Shown here in pieces: positions 16,784 to 26,022 of a stretch of 64,000 nucleotides of DNA. Position numbers and translations under genes: made by a program. The notes beneath the pieces were generated by a model. The model ran no database searches. It worked only from the letters and a program-made list of their open reading frames with translations, and was not told where the DNA came from. Source of the stretch: UBA1952 sp965200035 (lineage in GTDB: Bacteria; Bacteroidota; Bacteroidia; Chitinophagales; Chitinophagaceae); contig OZ241334.1 of NCBI GenBank assembly GCA_965200035.1, forward strand, positions 1,984,001-2,048,000. Reading direction: 5' to 3'. Numbering within the stretch: position 1 is the stretch's first letter; every line of letters starts with the position of its first letter.

Positions 16784-17665
16784 TTAACCCTGCAATGCCG
16801 CAGCGCCGCTCACGATTTCTGTAAGCTCAGTAGTAATGGCTGCCTGGCGGGCGCGGTTATAGCTGATCTTCAGCGATTTCAACAACTCGGACGCATTTTC
16901 TGTAGCCTTGTCCATCGCTGTCATGCGGGCGCCATGCTCAGAAGCATTCGCGTCCAGCACCGCCTTGTACACCTGAGTGTTCAATATTTTTGGCATCAGC
17001 TCCTGAAGCAATACTTCCTTGCTGGGCTCATAGATAAAGTCGGTTTCCTTGCTGCCTTCTGTCTTTTCCACCCTTGGGATAGGCAGGTAAGGCTCACTTA
17101 CGAAGGCTTGGGTTGCTGCGTTCTTGAACTGGCTGTATACCAACTCTACACGGTCATATTCTCCTTTCAGGAAAGCATCCTGAGCGTAAATCGCAGCCTG
17201 GCGCACATTCTCAAATGAAAGATCCGAGAAGATGGTCCAGAAGTTGTCCACTACTTTATAATTATAGCGTACAAAATATTCGTAGCCCTTTTTGCCAATC
17301 GGCAAAATGGTCACATTACCTTTTTCATTCTGGGCTGAATACTTCTCGCGGATGGTTTCGCGGGTGAGCTTGATCACATTGGTATTGTATGCGCCTGCCA
17401 GACCACGATCAGAAGTGATCGGAATCATCAGAATGCGCTCTGCAGGGCGCTCAGACGCCAGCGGCATATTCAGGTCAGCAGAGAGTGAGCTAACAATATT
17501 GCTCAGCATTTCCTGCAGTTTCTCGGTATAAGGGCGCATTTGGGTGATGGCATCCTGTGCACGGCGCAGCTTGGCTGCGCTCACCATCTTCATGGCCTTG
17601 GTAATCTGTTGGGTAGAGGTAACGGACTTGATCCGGTTACGTACTTCTTTAAGCTGTCCCGACAT
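16784..17665 (-). CDS. atpG: ATP synthase F1 gamma subunit
   Basis: This is the central rotor shaft of the F1F0 ATP synthase. It has 293 residues from the ATG reading MSGQLKEVRNRIKSV, the universal gamma start; a longer frame begins 72 bases upstream and is rejected. The N-terminal helix (STQQITKAMKMVSAAKLRRAQ) and the C-terminal helix (MTAMDKATENASELLKSL..YNRARQAAITTELTEIVSGA) form the coiled coil. A basic spacer near residue 200 (PRVEKTEGSKETDF) is typical of Bacteroidota. No other atp gene is adjacent: it is monocistronic, divergent from korA, with its own -7-like box (TACTTTCG, about 17700). Confidence 0.95.
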   Translation of the reverse strand: MSGQLKEVRNRIKSVTSTQQITKAMKMVSAAKLRRAQDAITQMRPYTEKLQEMLSNIVSSLSADLNMPLASERPAERILMIPITSDRGLAGAYNTNVIKLTRETIREKYSAQNEKGNVTILPIGKKGYEYFVRYNYKVVDNFWTIFSDLSFENVRQAAIYAQDAFLKGEYDRVELVYSQFKNAATQAFVSEPYLPIPRVEKTEGSKETDFIYEPSKEVLLQELMPKILNTQVYKAVLDANASEHGARMTAMDKATENASELLKSLKISYNRARQAAITTELTEIVSGAAALQG

Positions 17666-17742
17666 AAAATTTGGTAATAGATGGAATTTCCGGCCGCGAA
17701 AGTACGATTTTTTTGTGGGTAAAGAAGGCTTTGACAATGTTT

Positions 17743-17770
17743 AATGTGTTGCTGAATGTGATGGAATGTG
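17743..17770. repeat. Triplet direct repeat of AATGTG
   Basis: AATGTG occurs at 17743, 17755 and 17765, near one helical turn apart, in the divergent atpG/korA spacer. The same pattern (43121, 43130, 43140) lies in the divergent flippase/glycosyltransferase spacer. Confidence 0.5.
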
Positions 17771-17791
17771 GCTTTTCATATTGTGGCCTTT

Positions 17792-17823
17792 GGCGGTTCA
17801 GGTCGCTGCGCGTCCCGGCCCTG
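17792..17823 (+). repeat. Dispersed GC-rich intergenic repeat, copy 1
   Basis: Contains GGTTCAGGTCGCTG followed by CGTCCCGGCCCTG. It matches copies at 19861-19892 and 30993-31021 and an inverted copy at 30925-30953. Confidence 0.75.
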
Positions 17824-17868
17824 TGTAACCTATAGAAATTAATCATCCACTCTCCCGCTACCCTGCCG

Positions 17869-17876
17869 TACTTTTG
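17869..17876 (+). promoter_or_regulatory. -7 box (TACTTTTG) for korA
   Basis: A consensus TAnnTTTG, 25 bases upstream of the korA ATG. Confidence 0.6.
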
Positions 17877-17901
17877 CAGCCTTATTTTTAAGTCAGGAAA
17901 T

Positions 17902-19752
17902 ATGACACCTACACAAACGGTTGCTGATGTGGTCATCAAATTTGCAGGCGATAGCGGCGATGGAATGCAGCTGACCGGCAGCCAGTTTACCAATAATACG
18001 GCCTTAATCGGCAACGACCTTTCTACTTTCCCGGACTTTCCGGCTGAGATCCGCGCCCCCATAGGAACGCTGCCCGGGGTGAGCGGTTTTCAGCTGCACT
18101 TTTCGAGCGAGCGCATCTTTACGCCGGGTGATATATGCGATGTGCTGGTAGTAATGAATGCTGCCGCGCTCAAGGTAAACCTGAAAGCCCTGAAACAAGG
18201 CGGGATCATCATTGCCAATACAGATGGCTTTGATGCGAAAAATCTTCGGCTGGCTAATTATCCGGACGGTGTGAATCCGCTGGAAGATGGCTCACTCATC
18301 GGCTACGAGCTGCATAAGATAGACGTAACCAAGCTGACGCGCGAGGCGCTGAAAGAGATCCAGATGGGCGTGAAAGAGAAAGACCGTGCAAAAAATATGT
18401 TTGTGCTCGGCTTCCTCTACTGGCTGTACAACCGGGATATGACCAGCACATTCTCTTTCCTGAATGATAAGTTTGGCAAGCGCCCCGAAATTCTGGACAG
18501 CAATATTCTTGCGCTGAAAGCCGGTTATAATTATGGTGATACTGTAGAAGCATTTACCACCCGTTATGAAGTAGCGAAAGCCAAGCTTGATCCGGGTCAT
18601 TATCGCAGTATCACCGGTAACACAGCGCTGGCTTACGGACTGATAGCGGCTGCGCAGAAAAGCGCCCTGCCGATGTTTTTAGGTACGTATCCGATTACGC
18701 CGGCTTCAGATATTTTGCACGAGCTGGCGCGCTACAAGAATTTTAATATCCGCACTTTTCAGGCGGAAGATGAGATTGCCGGCATCACAGCAGCTATTGG
18801 CGCAGCTTATGGCGGCGCGCTCGGTGTGACCACTACTTCCGGTCCCGGAATGGCGCTGAAAACGGAAGCAATGGGATTGGCTGTAATGCTGGAAATTCCC
18901 CTGATGATCATCAACATTCAGCGTGGCGGACCATCTACCGGCCTCCCTACCAAAACGGAGCAGAGCGATCTGCTGCAGGCTTATTACGGGCGCAATGGCG
19001 AATGCCCGATGCCGGTAGTTTCCGCTTCCACGCCGAGCGATTGTTTTGATGCAGTGTATGAGGCCGTGCGTATTTCCGTGCAGCACATGACGCCGGTCAT
19101 CTTCCTGAGCGATGGCTATATTGCCAATGGTGCAGAGCCCTGGAAATTCCCTCAGAGCAAAGACCTTCCCGAAATCGAGGTAGTTTTCAAAAAAGCGAAA
19201 GACGAAGGCGATGCCAAATACCTGCCTTATAAGCGTGATGAAAAGCTGGTTCGTCCATGGGCAGTGCCTGGCACGCCGGGACTGGAGCACCGCATTGGCG
19301 GGCTGGAGAAGGAAAACATCACCGGCAATATTTCCTATGATCCGGACAACCATGAGCTGATGGTGAAGATCCGTGAGGAAAAGGTGAATAAGATTGCCGA
19401 TTATATACCGTTGCAAAAGCTGGATAGTGGTCCTGAGAGCGGTGATGTACTGGTGCTTGGCTGGGGCTCTACTTATGGCGCGATTAAAAGTGCAGTAGCT
19501 GTATTGCAGCAACGAGGCCATCAGGTAGCTCACGCGCATTTGCGCCACATGCGCCCATTCCCCAAAAACCTGGGAGAGCTGCTGAAGTCTTACCGAAAAG
19601 TGCTGATTCCTGAAATAAATAATGGCCAGCTGATCAAGATCATCCGCGATCAGTATCTGATCGATGCTATAGGTTATAATAAGATCAAGGGTACACCTAT
19701 TTCTAAAGGAGAGCTGGTAGTGGCTATTGAAGAAATGCTGAACGCCGGATAA
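17902..19752 (+). CDS. korA: 2-oxoacid:acceptor oxidoreductase, fused gamma-alpha subunit (KorA type)
   Basis: One subunit of 2-oxoglutarate:ferredoxin-type oxidoreductase, which oxidatively decarboxylates a 2-oxoacid to acyl-CoA. The 616-residue protein has the gamma domain first (about 10-190, FAGDSGDGMQLTGSQF). The pyrimidine-binding alpha domain follows (GNTALAYGLIAAA, then TYPITPASDILHELARY with FQAEDEIAGITAAIGAAYGGALGVTTTSGPGMALK) and then the domain II segment (GDVLVLGWGSTYGAIKSAV). The TPP-binding beta subunit (KorB) normally follows but is absent here; the next gene faces the other way. The substrate is inferred from family resemblance. Confidence 0.88.
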   Translation: MTPTQTVADVVIKFAGDSGDGMQLTGSQFTNNTALIGNDLSTFPDFPAEIRAPIGTLPGVSGFQLHFSSERIFTPGDICDVLVVMNAAALKVNLKALKQGGIIIANTDGFDAKNLRLANYPDGVNPLEDGSLIGYELHKIDVTKLTREALKEIQMGVKEKDRAKNMFVLGFLYWLYNRDMTSTFSFLNDKFGKRPEILDSNILALKAGYNYGDTVEAFTTRYEVAKAKLDPGHYRSITGNTALAYGLIAAAQKSALPMFLGTYPITPASDILHELARYKNFNIRTFQAEDEIAGITAAIGAAYGGALGVTTTSGPGMALKTEAMGLAVMLEIPLMIINIQRGGPSTGLPTKTEQSDLLQAYYGRNGECPMPVVSASTPSDCFDAVYEAVRISVQHMTPVIFLSDGYIANGAEPWKFPQSKDLPEIEVVFKKAKDEGDAKYLPYKRDEKLVRPWAVPGTPGLEHRIGGLEKENITGNISYDPDNHELMVKIREEKVNKIADYIPLQKLDSGPESGDVLVLGWGSTYGAIKSAVAVLQQRGHQVAHAHLRHMRPFPKNLGELLKSYRKVLIPEINNGQLIKIIRDQYLIDAIGYNKIKGTPISKGELVVAIEEMLNAG

Positions 19753-19817
19753 AAAGAGGCCGACTTTTTTATGGTGTAAGAGAAGTGTGATAAAACACCC
19801 CCTTTACGCTGCGCGCG

Positions 19818-19892
19818 TTCCCTTGCGGGAATCCCTTCATAGGGGGATGTTTTTCCTGTAGCGGTTCAGGTCGCTATCGCGTCCCGACCCTG
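19818..19892 (+). repeat. Intergenic repeats after korA: ATTCCC-type palindrome and dispersed repeat copy 2
   Basis: TTCCCTTGCGGGAA (19818-19831) is followed by a GGTTCAGGTCGCTATCGCG-containing copy (19861-19892), in the convergent gap between korA and the alpha-2-macroglobulin gene. Confidence 0.75.
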
Positions 19893-19893
19893 C

Positions 19894-22800
19894 CTACCTT
19901 ACCTGTATTCTCATCCCTTCGCTATGGCTGGAAAATTCCGGTGCATACATGCATTGAATGGTGCTGATGCCATTTGAGAAATCACCTTTCGCCATCACAT
20001 TTACCGGATACTCGAATACATACGTTCCTTTGGGAAGGTAAGAAATAAAGAAGTTGGAGCATGCATCGCGCGTACTCTCATAATAGCCTAAACCTGCCTG
20101 CCAGCGATAGCCGCTCAGTACATTCACCGGCTCAAACGCCGCAGCGCGCATATCTTTCAGGTGCAGGTATTCCATGTCACGATCAGCATGGAGTACAATA
20201 CGCACTTTTACGCGATCCCCTACTTTCAATGTATTACCGTCTTTGATTTCTTCCAGCACAGGTCCGCGATCTGTATTCCGCTCAATGAATAATTGCTTGG
20301 TCAGCGTCAGTGGAGTAGCGCCTCTGGTGATCTTGTCCAGCTGTTCGAAATATTGCCAGTACACAGCACCATAGGATGGTATGAACATCATCTTGCCATT
20401 ATCATTGGAAACAGTAACCTTGATCTTACCCATTTCCGGACTGATCTCCTGCGCTGCGAATGCCTGCCTGAAATAGCCGGTACCTGCTTCGGTTTTAGCT
20501 GGCTTAATTGTTTGGTCTCCAAGATTGATAGACACTTGTTGTTCGCTGGTGAGCCATTGCGTACCGTTCAGCAATAGTGCGTAACAGGCATCTGCTGTGG
20601 CTTTGGTAGTCTTCCAGTTTTGCGTTTGCTTCTGCTTCAGCAGCCAGCGCTTCAGCTCATCTGTTGCCTTTACATCCTGTGCTGCTTCACTGAAACATTC
20701 GATCAGCAGACTTTGACTTTCAACTGGTGCTTCATACCACCAATAACCGGAATTACCATTGCTCCAGTACATACCCAGCTCTTCGCTGTGCTGCGCAGTT
20801 TCGCCCAATGATTGAATGATATTGGCAGCGGTACCCTTATCACCCATCCGGTAAAGAGACAGCGCAATCATCCCTTTTGAATAATTGTTGAATCTGAGCC
20901 AATACTTCGCTGCCTGCTGCTTGTAATAGTTAAAGGCTTTACTATTGGCAGCTGTATGGTTATTAAAACTGCACAGGTAGAGGTATTGCACCTGCAGGTA
21001 GCTGATCTGCTGCTCATCCAGCTTTGCTTTTGAGCGGATAAGCTCATTATAGTCATTGGTGATCTGCTGATCCAGGAATGATTGCATCCGTTCCTGTAAG
21101 GCATCGGTTTTATTATTGGTAATGCCCAGATGCTTCAGGCGGGCCATGCCGGTAGCAATATATTGGGTGATGTAGCGGTCTTGTCCGCCACCCTTGAACC
21201 ATGGGAAAGCACCTTCCGAAAGAACCATGTCATTCAACTTATTGAGCGCTGCGTCCTGACTGATGCTAAGCTTATAGCTGTCAAAAAGCAGCGCAATGTT
21301 GTGCTTTTGTGCAGTCTCATCTTTGGCCTCCATCACCCAGGGAGTCTCTTCCAGCAAGGCAGATTTCAACTCCTCATTTTTCTGCAGATTGGATATCAAA
21401 GCCGTGGTATCTGTTGTTTTCCATTGCTCAAATATTGCTTTTACACGGGGAACTTTGTCCAGAATATGCGCTGCAAGCGCATTGGCGTAATAGCGGTTAA
21501 ATGTTTGTTCCGCGCATTCGTAAGGATACTCCATCAGATAGGGTAATGCCTGTACCGCGTACCATGCAGGGTTGGTTGTGTATTCAACCGTCAGCCGGTG
21601 TTGCGCAAGCGTCTTGCTCGTATCGCTGTGCAGCAGCTTATTCAATTGAAAAGACTTCGTGCTTGTGCCATTCATCCAAAGCGGTAATGTTTCTGTAACC
21701 AGTGTACGGTTGGTAAGCACAGGGATCATATTTTCTTCCCCATCGCTGAAATTTCCTGCTATTGCTGAAATACGGATCAATACCGGCTCATAGCGACTCT
21801 CCGGTATGTGTATAGTCCAGGCTGCTGTGGTGCTCTGCGCTTTAGCTACGCTAAATGAAAACTTCTCTTCTTTCAACCGGAAAGAAAGATTAACAGGTTG
21901 CAGTGTTTGTGCATCTACAATCTCAAGTCGTGCCGTGCCATTGAGCTGCGCATCACTCAGGTTACTGATTTTGGTCATGATTGTCAATTCATCTCCCTGG
22001 CGAAAAAAGCGGGGCAGATTAGGCTGCATCATCAGCTCTTTCTGGGTTTTTACCTTGCCGGTCAGCTGGCCAACTGCCATGCTTTTGGTATGAGCCAATA
22101 CCATGAACTTCCATTCCGTCAGGGCTTCGGGCAATGTGAAAGAGAAGCTGATAGCGCCATCAACATCTGTCTTTAGCTGCGGAAAGAAGAAGGCTGTTTC
22201 CTGCAGATTTTTACGAAGAGGGGGTGCGCCCGATTGCCCTTCCTGCTTTTTCTGGTCTCTGGCTTCATTGGCTTCCGCAAGCGGCACTTTTTTAAAGGAA
22301 AGGCTTTTCTCCATCTGTCCTGCAGGCATTGCTTCCTTTGCGCTGGCCATAGGTGCCGCAGGCGCAGCCATCCGGTCATAAGCAACACCTCCACGACTTC
22401 TGCCACTTACGGAACGATAGACTTCCTGCTGTGCATCCTGAAAAATAAGCTGTTCGTACTCTTTGGAATAACCGTCCGTTTCCGGGGTAATGTAGTAGGT
22501 AAGCGCGCGGTTATATGCAATGCCGAATCCGCCATTCTTATCCCATGAAGTATAGTTGTTGGCTAGAGGAAATAGCCCGTCTATACTCCACTCATGAATG
22601 CGGAATGCATCCAGCGAAGCGTCGTACATGCCCGCCAGCAGCTCTGTCGCCGCTTTTTCTTTTTTGCTGCCGCGTATAGTCACCGTCCATGTTTCTTTGG
22701 CGCCGGGCGATAGCTTATCGCGGTGCGTAGCCCATGTTACCTGCAGATCTTTATTGCTCCACGGCATATTGATGAACTGTTGCTCTGTGTACACCCGATT

Positions 22801-25800
22801 ATCCTTTACCATCAGCCATTGCAGCGCTATACCGCCTCGATTGGCTTCTGATAGGGTTTTGATCCAAGTAGCAGAATTACCATTGTAAGCAATTGTTTTA
22901 GTAACGGCTTTACCAGTCGCACCTGCTTCCTGCTGTATGATGTACACATCCTTAAATCCGGAACTAACCGTTGCCTTTGCTGTTTCACCCGGCTCAAAAG
23001 TCTTTTTATTTATGGCGATATTAATTGGCGCATAGGCATCCCCACCGCTGATCTGTACATACTTTTTTTCTTCAATAAGGGTATTGCTGCTTTTGTCTTT
23101 GGTAGTTATAGAGATGACATACCAACCTTTGCGGAATGTGCCTGCAGGAATGGCCAGCATACTGCTTTCACTGCTTTGGAACGTGCGCTGATAGGCTATT
23201 GAGCCTGTTTCCCAAGTATCAGGCTTGCTTTCATCCTTATACTCATCCAATGGAAAATGCTGTCTGAAGGTGGGCTCGTCCATCACATAAAGCTCAGGCA
23301 TTTCCCAAAGGCGGTTGCGGAACATTCGCTTTGGAGCATTCAATACAGTAATGGTAATAGTCGCCTGTTGCTGCAACGGCTGTCCGTTCAGGTTGGTGAT
23401 GCTTACCGACAGTTTTTCCAGTTCTTCCGGTGTGGCTTTTTCCGGTATTGTTGCGCTGATCTGCACGCTCTGGTAGCCAGCTTTGATGATTTCGGATGCG
23501 CTGTGCGTTTCGCCCGATGCGTCTGTTACATCTGTATAGATTGTGTAGCTGAAGAATGGGCGCAATGCAGGCTCAATCGTTTCATCGGGCAATGTAGTAA
23601 AGGTTACATTGAACCTGCCGATTTCATCAGTGGCAACATTGCCCTGCTTTACTTCTACCTCTGCCGAAGCGGGCATAATCATACGGCGGTAGAGCCAGGG
23701 GTAAGGCCAGTATGTTTCCCGCACCACGCGGTATTTTACTGTTGCGCCGTCAATCACATTGCCGGCATAAGCGCGGGCAATGCCATTGACGGTTATCTGT
23801 TCGTTCAATGCATAGCTGCCTTTCAGTGTATCGAAGACTACCTCAAACTTTGGCCGCTTATATTCCTCAACAGAAAAATACGTGCTGCCTGTTGCATCGC
23901 TGATGCTCATCTGCCCGGTAATGCCGCTTTGCGGGGCAACGAAGCTGCCGGTAAATGAGCCGAACTCATTAGTGGTCAGAGTCAGCGTTTTGATCATCTG
24001 TCCGTTTACATCTTTAAAAGTCACTTCAGATTTTGTGCCGGCCAGTGCATGTGTCTGACTTACGTCCACCTCTTTTCTTACAACGATGCCTTTGAAAAAA
24101 ACGGTTTGTCCGGGCCGGTAAATGCTGCGATCCGTAAAGAAAAAAGTAGCGGTGCTGGCCTTCGATTCGGGTGTGCGTCCATAGGCGTAAATGCCGGCAT
24201 CTGCATAGAATACATCATTGCCATAATGAACGATGGTTCGGGTAGTGTAAAGGTTGTTTCCATTCGCATCGAAAGAGCCGTCCGCCTGTGCTTTTGCACT
24301 TGCTTTTTTGATCCATGTATAGCTGCTGTTCTTCCATTCCTGAGTATAAAAATCAAGCTGCGCACCAGCTAAAGGCTTGCCCGCTTTCCGGTTTAGCACA
24401 AAGCCGGAAGCGGTGCCCTGCTGGGTAATGAAGCTGATGTCTGATGCCTGAAACAAGGCATACACAAGCCCGTTATCATTTTCAGAAAAAGTAGCATTTC
24501 CGCTTAGCATAATCGCATAAAATCCTTTTGACAATGGCGCAACAGGAAGTTCTGTAGTATGGGATTCATAATCATCAGCGGCAGGCATAGATTGTGAGAA
24601 AGACTGAACAGCAACGCTCCTGAGCAGTATTTTCTTCCCATCCTCCTGATTGTTCTGCATCAGCTTTTTGAAATCATCTTCCTTCAGAATGAGCACGCGC
24701 ACCCACACCTGCGGCACATTTTTATAAGTCATCAATACTTTGCTGTACTCACCCGGTATTATGGCTTCTTCGCACTGTACAGAAAGATTGGGTGTGGCGA
24801 TATTTTTGGCTAATTGTTGGGCATTAATGCCTCCTTCACTCTTTGGAAATCTTGCTGCAAGCACAAGCAGCGCTTTTCTTAAAGCAACTAAATCACGTGG
24901 TGCATGTTCCGGTTTTTCCGCAGTCTTTGAATAAGGATGAACAGGTGTTTCATACTGTAAGGCAAGCATCCGGTAGCTGGCTTCTGTTGCAGCGGCATTG
25001 TCCGGATAGCGTTTGGAAATGTCGGCTAACGCCTTACTGTAACTGATTTTTTTATCTGAAAAAGTGGCATGGTCATAGACAAACTTCAGCCGTTGCAAAT
25101 CTGCATCAATTAAGGCATCCGGTTCAGCGTCTTTCAGGTGAGCGGCAAGAATATCTTGATAGAGCAGTAAAGCCTTTAGCTGGTTAGAGGTGCTGTCTCT
25201 GGAAGCAATGCTGAGCTTTACAAAGGCTGCCGCATCCGATAAATAGGCAGGATCATTGAGGATAAACTGATAGGCCGGCTGGGTAATGCCATACTCTTCG
25301 CGACTGTAATAACCAACAGCACGGTAAGCCAGCAAATCAAAAAGAGTAGGTCGCAGGTAACGGGTAGCCACACTTCCGGTAAGCACGGGCGTAAAAGGCT
25401 GCAGCGCAACAGCTTTCAGCTCCCGCTCATCTTCCAGAGACTGATCGTAGTGACGGGTAATTGAACGGAAGAAATGAGGTGCATCCCAGGTTTCAATTGA
25501 AGACAGGCCTTCCTGGTGAAGCGGCGTACGCTGCAGAATCTGCCATTGGTGCTGCTGATAATAGCTGTAGTATAGTTGTGCTGCGATGCTGTGCCAAATA
25601 GCATTGTAGGGGAATGCAGCGCTCTTTGCCTCGGTTACCGCCATACGTATATTGCCTGTATCGGCGCCTTCTTCATATTGTGCGGTCGCCTGCATCAGAT
25701 AGAGCTGCGCCTTGAGCATCTGTACCGGCTGGTCTGCGGTCTTTGCTTTTTTATAAATATCCTGCAGCACTTTTACGGCGCTCTGTGGCAGTCCGCTCTG

Positions 25801-25923
25801 GTTCATGAGCGAGTCCGCGCGGGAAAATTGTTGTTTGTACGGTTCCTGCATAGTCGTGTTTTTCTGGGCGAATGCGTGGATGGTAAAAAGCATGAACAGC
25901 AGCAGGCTCAGCCGGTATTTCAT
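19894..25923 (-). CDS. Alpha-2-macroglobulin-like large periplasmic protein
   Basis: The ATG at 25923 gives 2009 residues beginning with a signal peptide (MKYRLSLLLFMLFTIHAFAQ); a longer frame 75 bases upstream would bury it. A helical N-terminal part is followed by macroglobulin MG2-type beta domains (TSTATFFFTDRSIYRPGQTVFFKG), an A2M core (SFTLPEALTEWKFMVLAHT) and the thioester helical domain with YECAEQTFNRYYANALA. The CxEQ thioester residues are Cys1470 and Gln1473. Such proteins are thought to trap proteases or take part in envelope defence. The usual proteobacterial partner pbpC is not adjacent; the gene stands alone, divergent from rnz. Its 3' end lies close to two intergenic repeats. 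Confidence 0.88.
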   Translation of the reverse strand: MKYRLSLLLFMLFTIHAFAQKNTTMQEPYKQQFSRADSLMNQSGLPQSAVKVLQDIYKKAKTADQPVQMLKAQLYLMQATAQYEEGADTGNIRMAVTEAKSAAFPYNAIWHSIAAQLYYSYYQQHQWQILQRTPLHQEGLSSIETWDAPHFFRSITRHYDQSLEDERELKAVALQPFTPVLTGSVATRYLRPTLFDLLAYRAVGYYSREEYGITQPAYQFILNDPAYLSDAAAFVKLSIASRDSTSNQLKALLLYQDILAAHLKDAEPDALIDADLQRLKFVYDHATFSDKKISYSKALADISKRYPDNAAATEASYRMLALQYETPVHPYSKTAEKPEHAPRDLVALRKALLVLAARFPKSEGGINAQQLAKNIATPNLSVQCEEAIIPGEYSKVLMTYKNVPQVWVRVLILKEDDFKKLMQNNQEDGKKILLRSVAVQSFSQSMPAADDYESHTTELPVAPLSKGFYAIMLSGNATFSENDNGLVYALFQASDISFITQQGTASGFVLNRKAGKPLAGAQLDFYTQEWKNSSYTWIKKASAKAQADGSFDANGNNLYTTRTIVHYGNDVFYADAGIYAYGRTPESKASTATFFFTDRSIYRPGQTVFFKGIVVRKEVDVSQTHALAGTKSEVTFKDVNGQMIKTLTLTTNEFGSFTGSFVAPQSGITGQMSISDATGSTYFSVEEYKRPKFEVVFDTLKGSYALNEQITVNGIARAYAGNVIDGATVKYRVVRETYWPYPWLYRRMIMPASAEVEVKQGNVATDEIGRFNVTFTTLPDETIEPALRPFFSYTIYTDVTDASGETHSASEIIKAGYQSVQISATIPEKATPEELEKLSVSITNLNGQPLQQQATITITVLNAPKRMFRNRLWEMPELYVMDEPTFRQHFPLDEYKDESKPDTWETGSIAYQRTFQSSESSMLAIPAGTFRKGWYVISITTKDKSSNTLIEEKKYVQISGGDAYAPINIAINKKTFEPGETAKATVSSGFKDVYIIQQEAGATGKAVTKTIAYNGNSATWIKTLSEANRGGIALQWLMVKDNRVYTEQQFINMPWSNKDLQVTWATHRDKLSPGAKETWTVTIRGSKKEKAATELLAGMYDASLDAFRIHEWSIDGLFPLANNYTSWDKNGGFGIAYNRALTYYITPETDGYSKEYEQLIFQDAQQEVYRSVSGRSRGGVAYDRMAAPAAPMASAKEAMPAGQMEKSLSFKKVPLAEANEARDQKKQEGQSGAPPLRKNLQETAFFFPQLKTDVDGAISFSFTLPEALTEWKFMVLAHTKSMAVGQLTGKVKTQKELMMQPNLPRFFRQGDELTIMTKISNLSDAQLNGTARLEIVDAQTLQPVNLSFRLKEEKFSFSVAKAQSTTAAWTIHIPESRYEPVLIRISAIAGNFSDGEENMIPVLTNRTLVTETLPLWMNGTSTKSFQLNKLLHSDTSKTLAQHRLTVEYTTNPAWYAVQALPYLMEYPYECAEQTFNRYYANALAAHILDKVPRVKAIFEQWKTTDTTALISNLQKNEELKSALLEETPWVMEAKDETAQKHNIALLFDSYKLSISQDAALNKLNDMVLSEGAFPWFKGGGQDRYITQYIATGMARLKHLGITNNKTDALQERMQSFLDQQITNDYNELIRSKAKLDEQQISYLQVQYLYLCSFNNHTAANSKAFNYYKQQAAKYWLRFNNYSKGMIALSLYRMGDKGTAANIIQSLGETAQHSEELGMYWSNGNSGYWWYEAPVESQSLLIECFSEAAQDVKATDELKRWLLKQKQTQNWKTTKATADACYALLLNGTQWLTSEQQVSINLGDQTIKPAKTEAGTGYFRQAFAAQEISPEMGKIKVTVSNDNGKMMFIPSYGAVYWQYFEQLDKITRGATPLTLTKQLFIERNTDRGPVLEEIKDGNTLKVGDRVKVRIVLHADRDMEYLHLKDMRAAAFEPVNVLSGYRWQAGLGYYESTRDACSNFFISYLPKGTYVFEYPVNVMAKGDFSNGISTIQCMYAPEFSSHSEGMRIQVR

Positions 25924-25946
25924 AAACATCATTTTAGGTAGCTTGT

Positions 25947-25976
25947 CAAAGATAGTGGATGACCTTTCGGCATCAA
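25947..25976 (-). promoter_or_regulatory. Promoter of the alpha-2-macroglobulin gene
   Basis: On the minus strand TTG, a 19-base spacer and TATCTTTG (25954-25947) match the Bacteroidota consensus exactly, 23 bases upstream of the chosen ATG. Confidence 0.65.
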
Positions 25977-26022
25977 TTCCATAAAAACAAACCTGCACCT
26001 TTCGTACCTTTCACATCCTTTT

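Noticed and set aside
18706..19548. A 280-residue minus-strand frame inside korA
   Set aside because: It is fully antisense to a well-supported gene and has no domain. Long antisense frames are common here because of codon bias.
23257..23958. A 233-residue plus-strand frame inside the alpha-2-macroglobulin gene
   Set aside because: Antisense shadow of a recognised gene, with no recognisable content.
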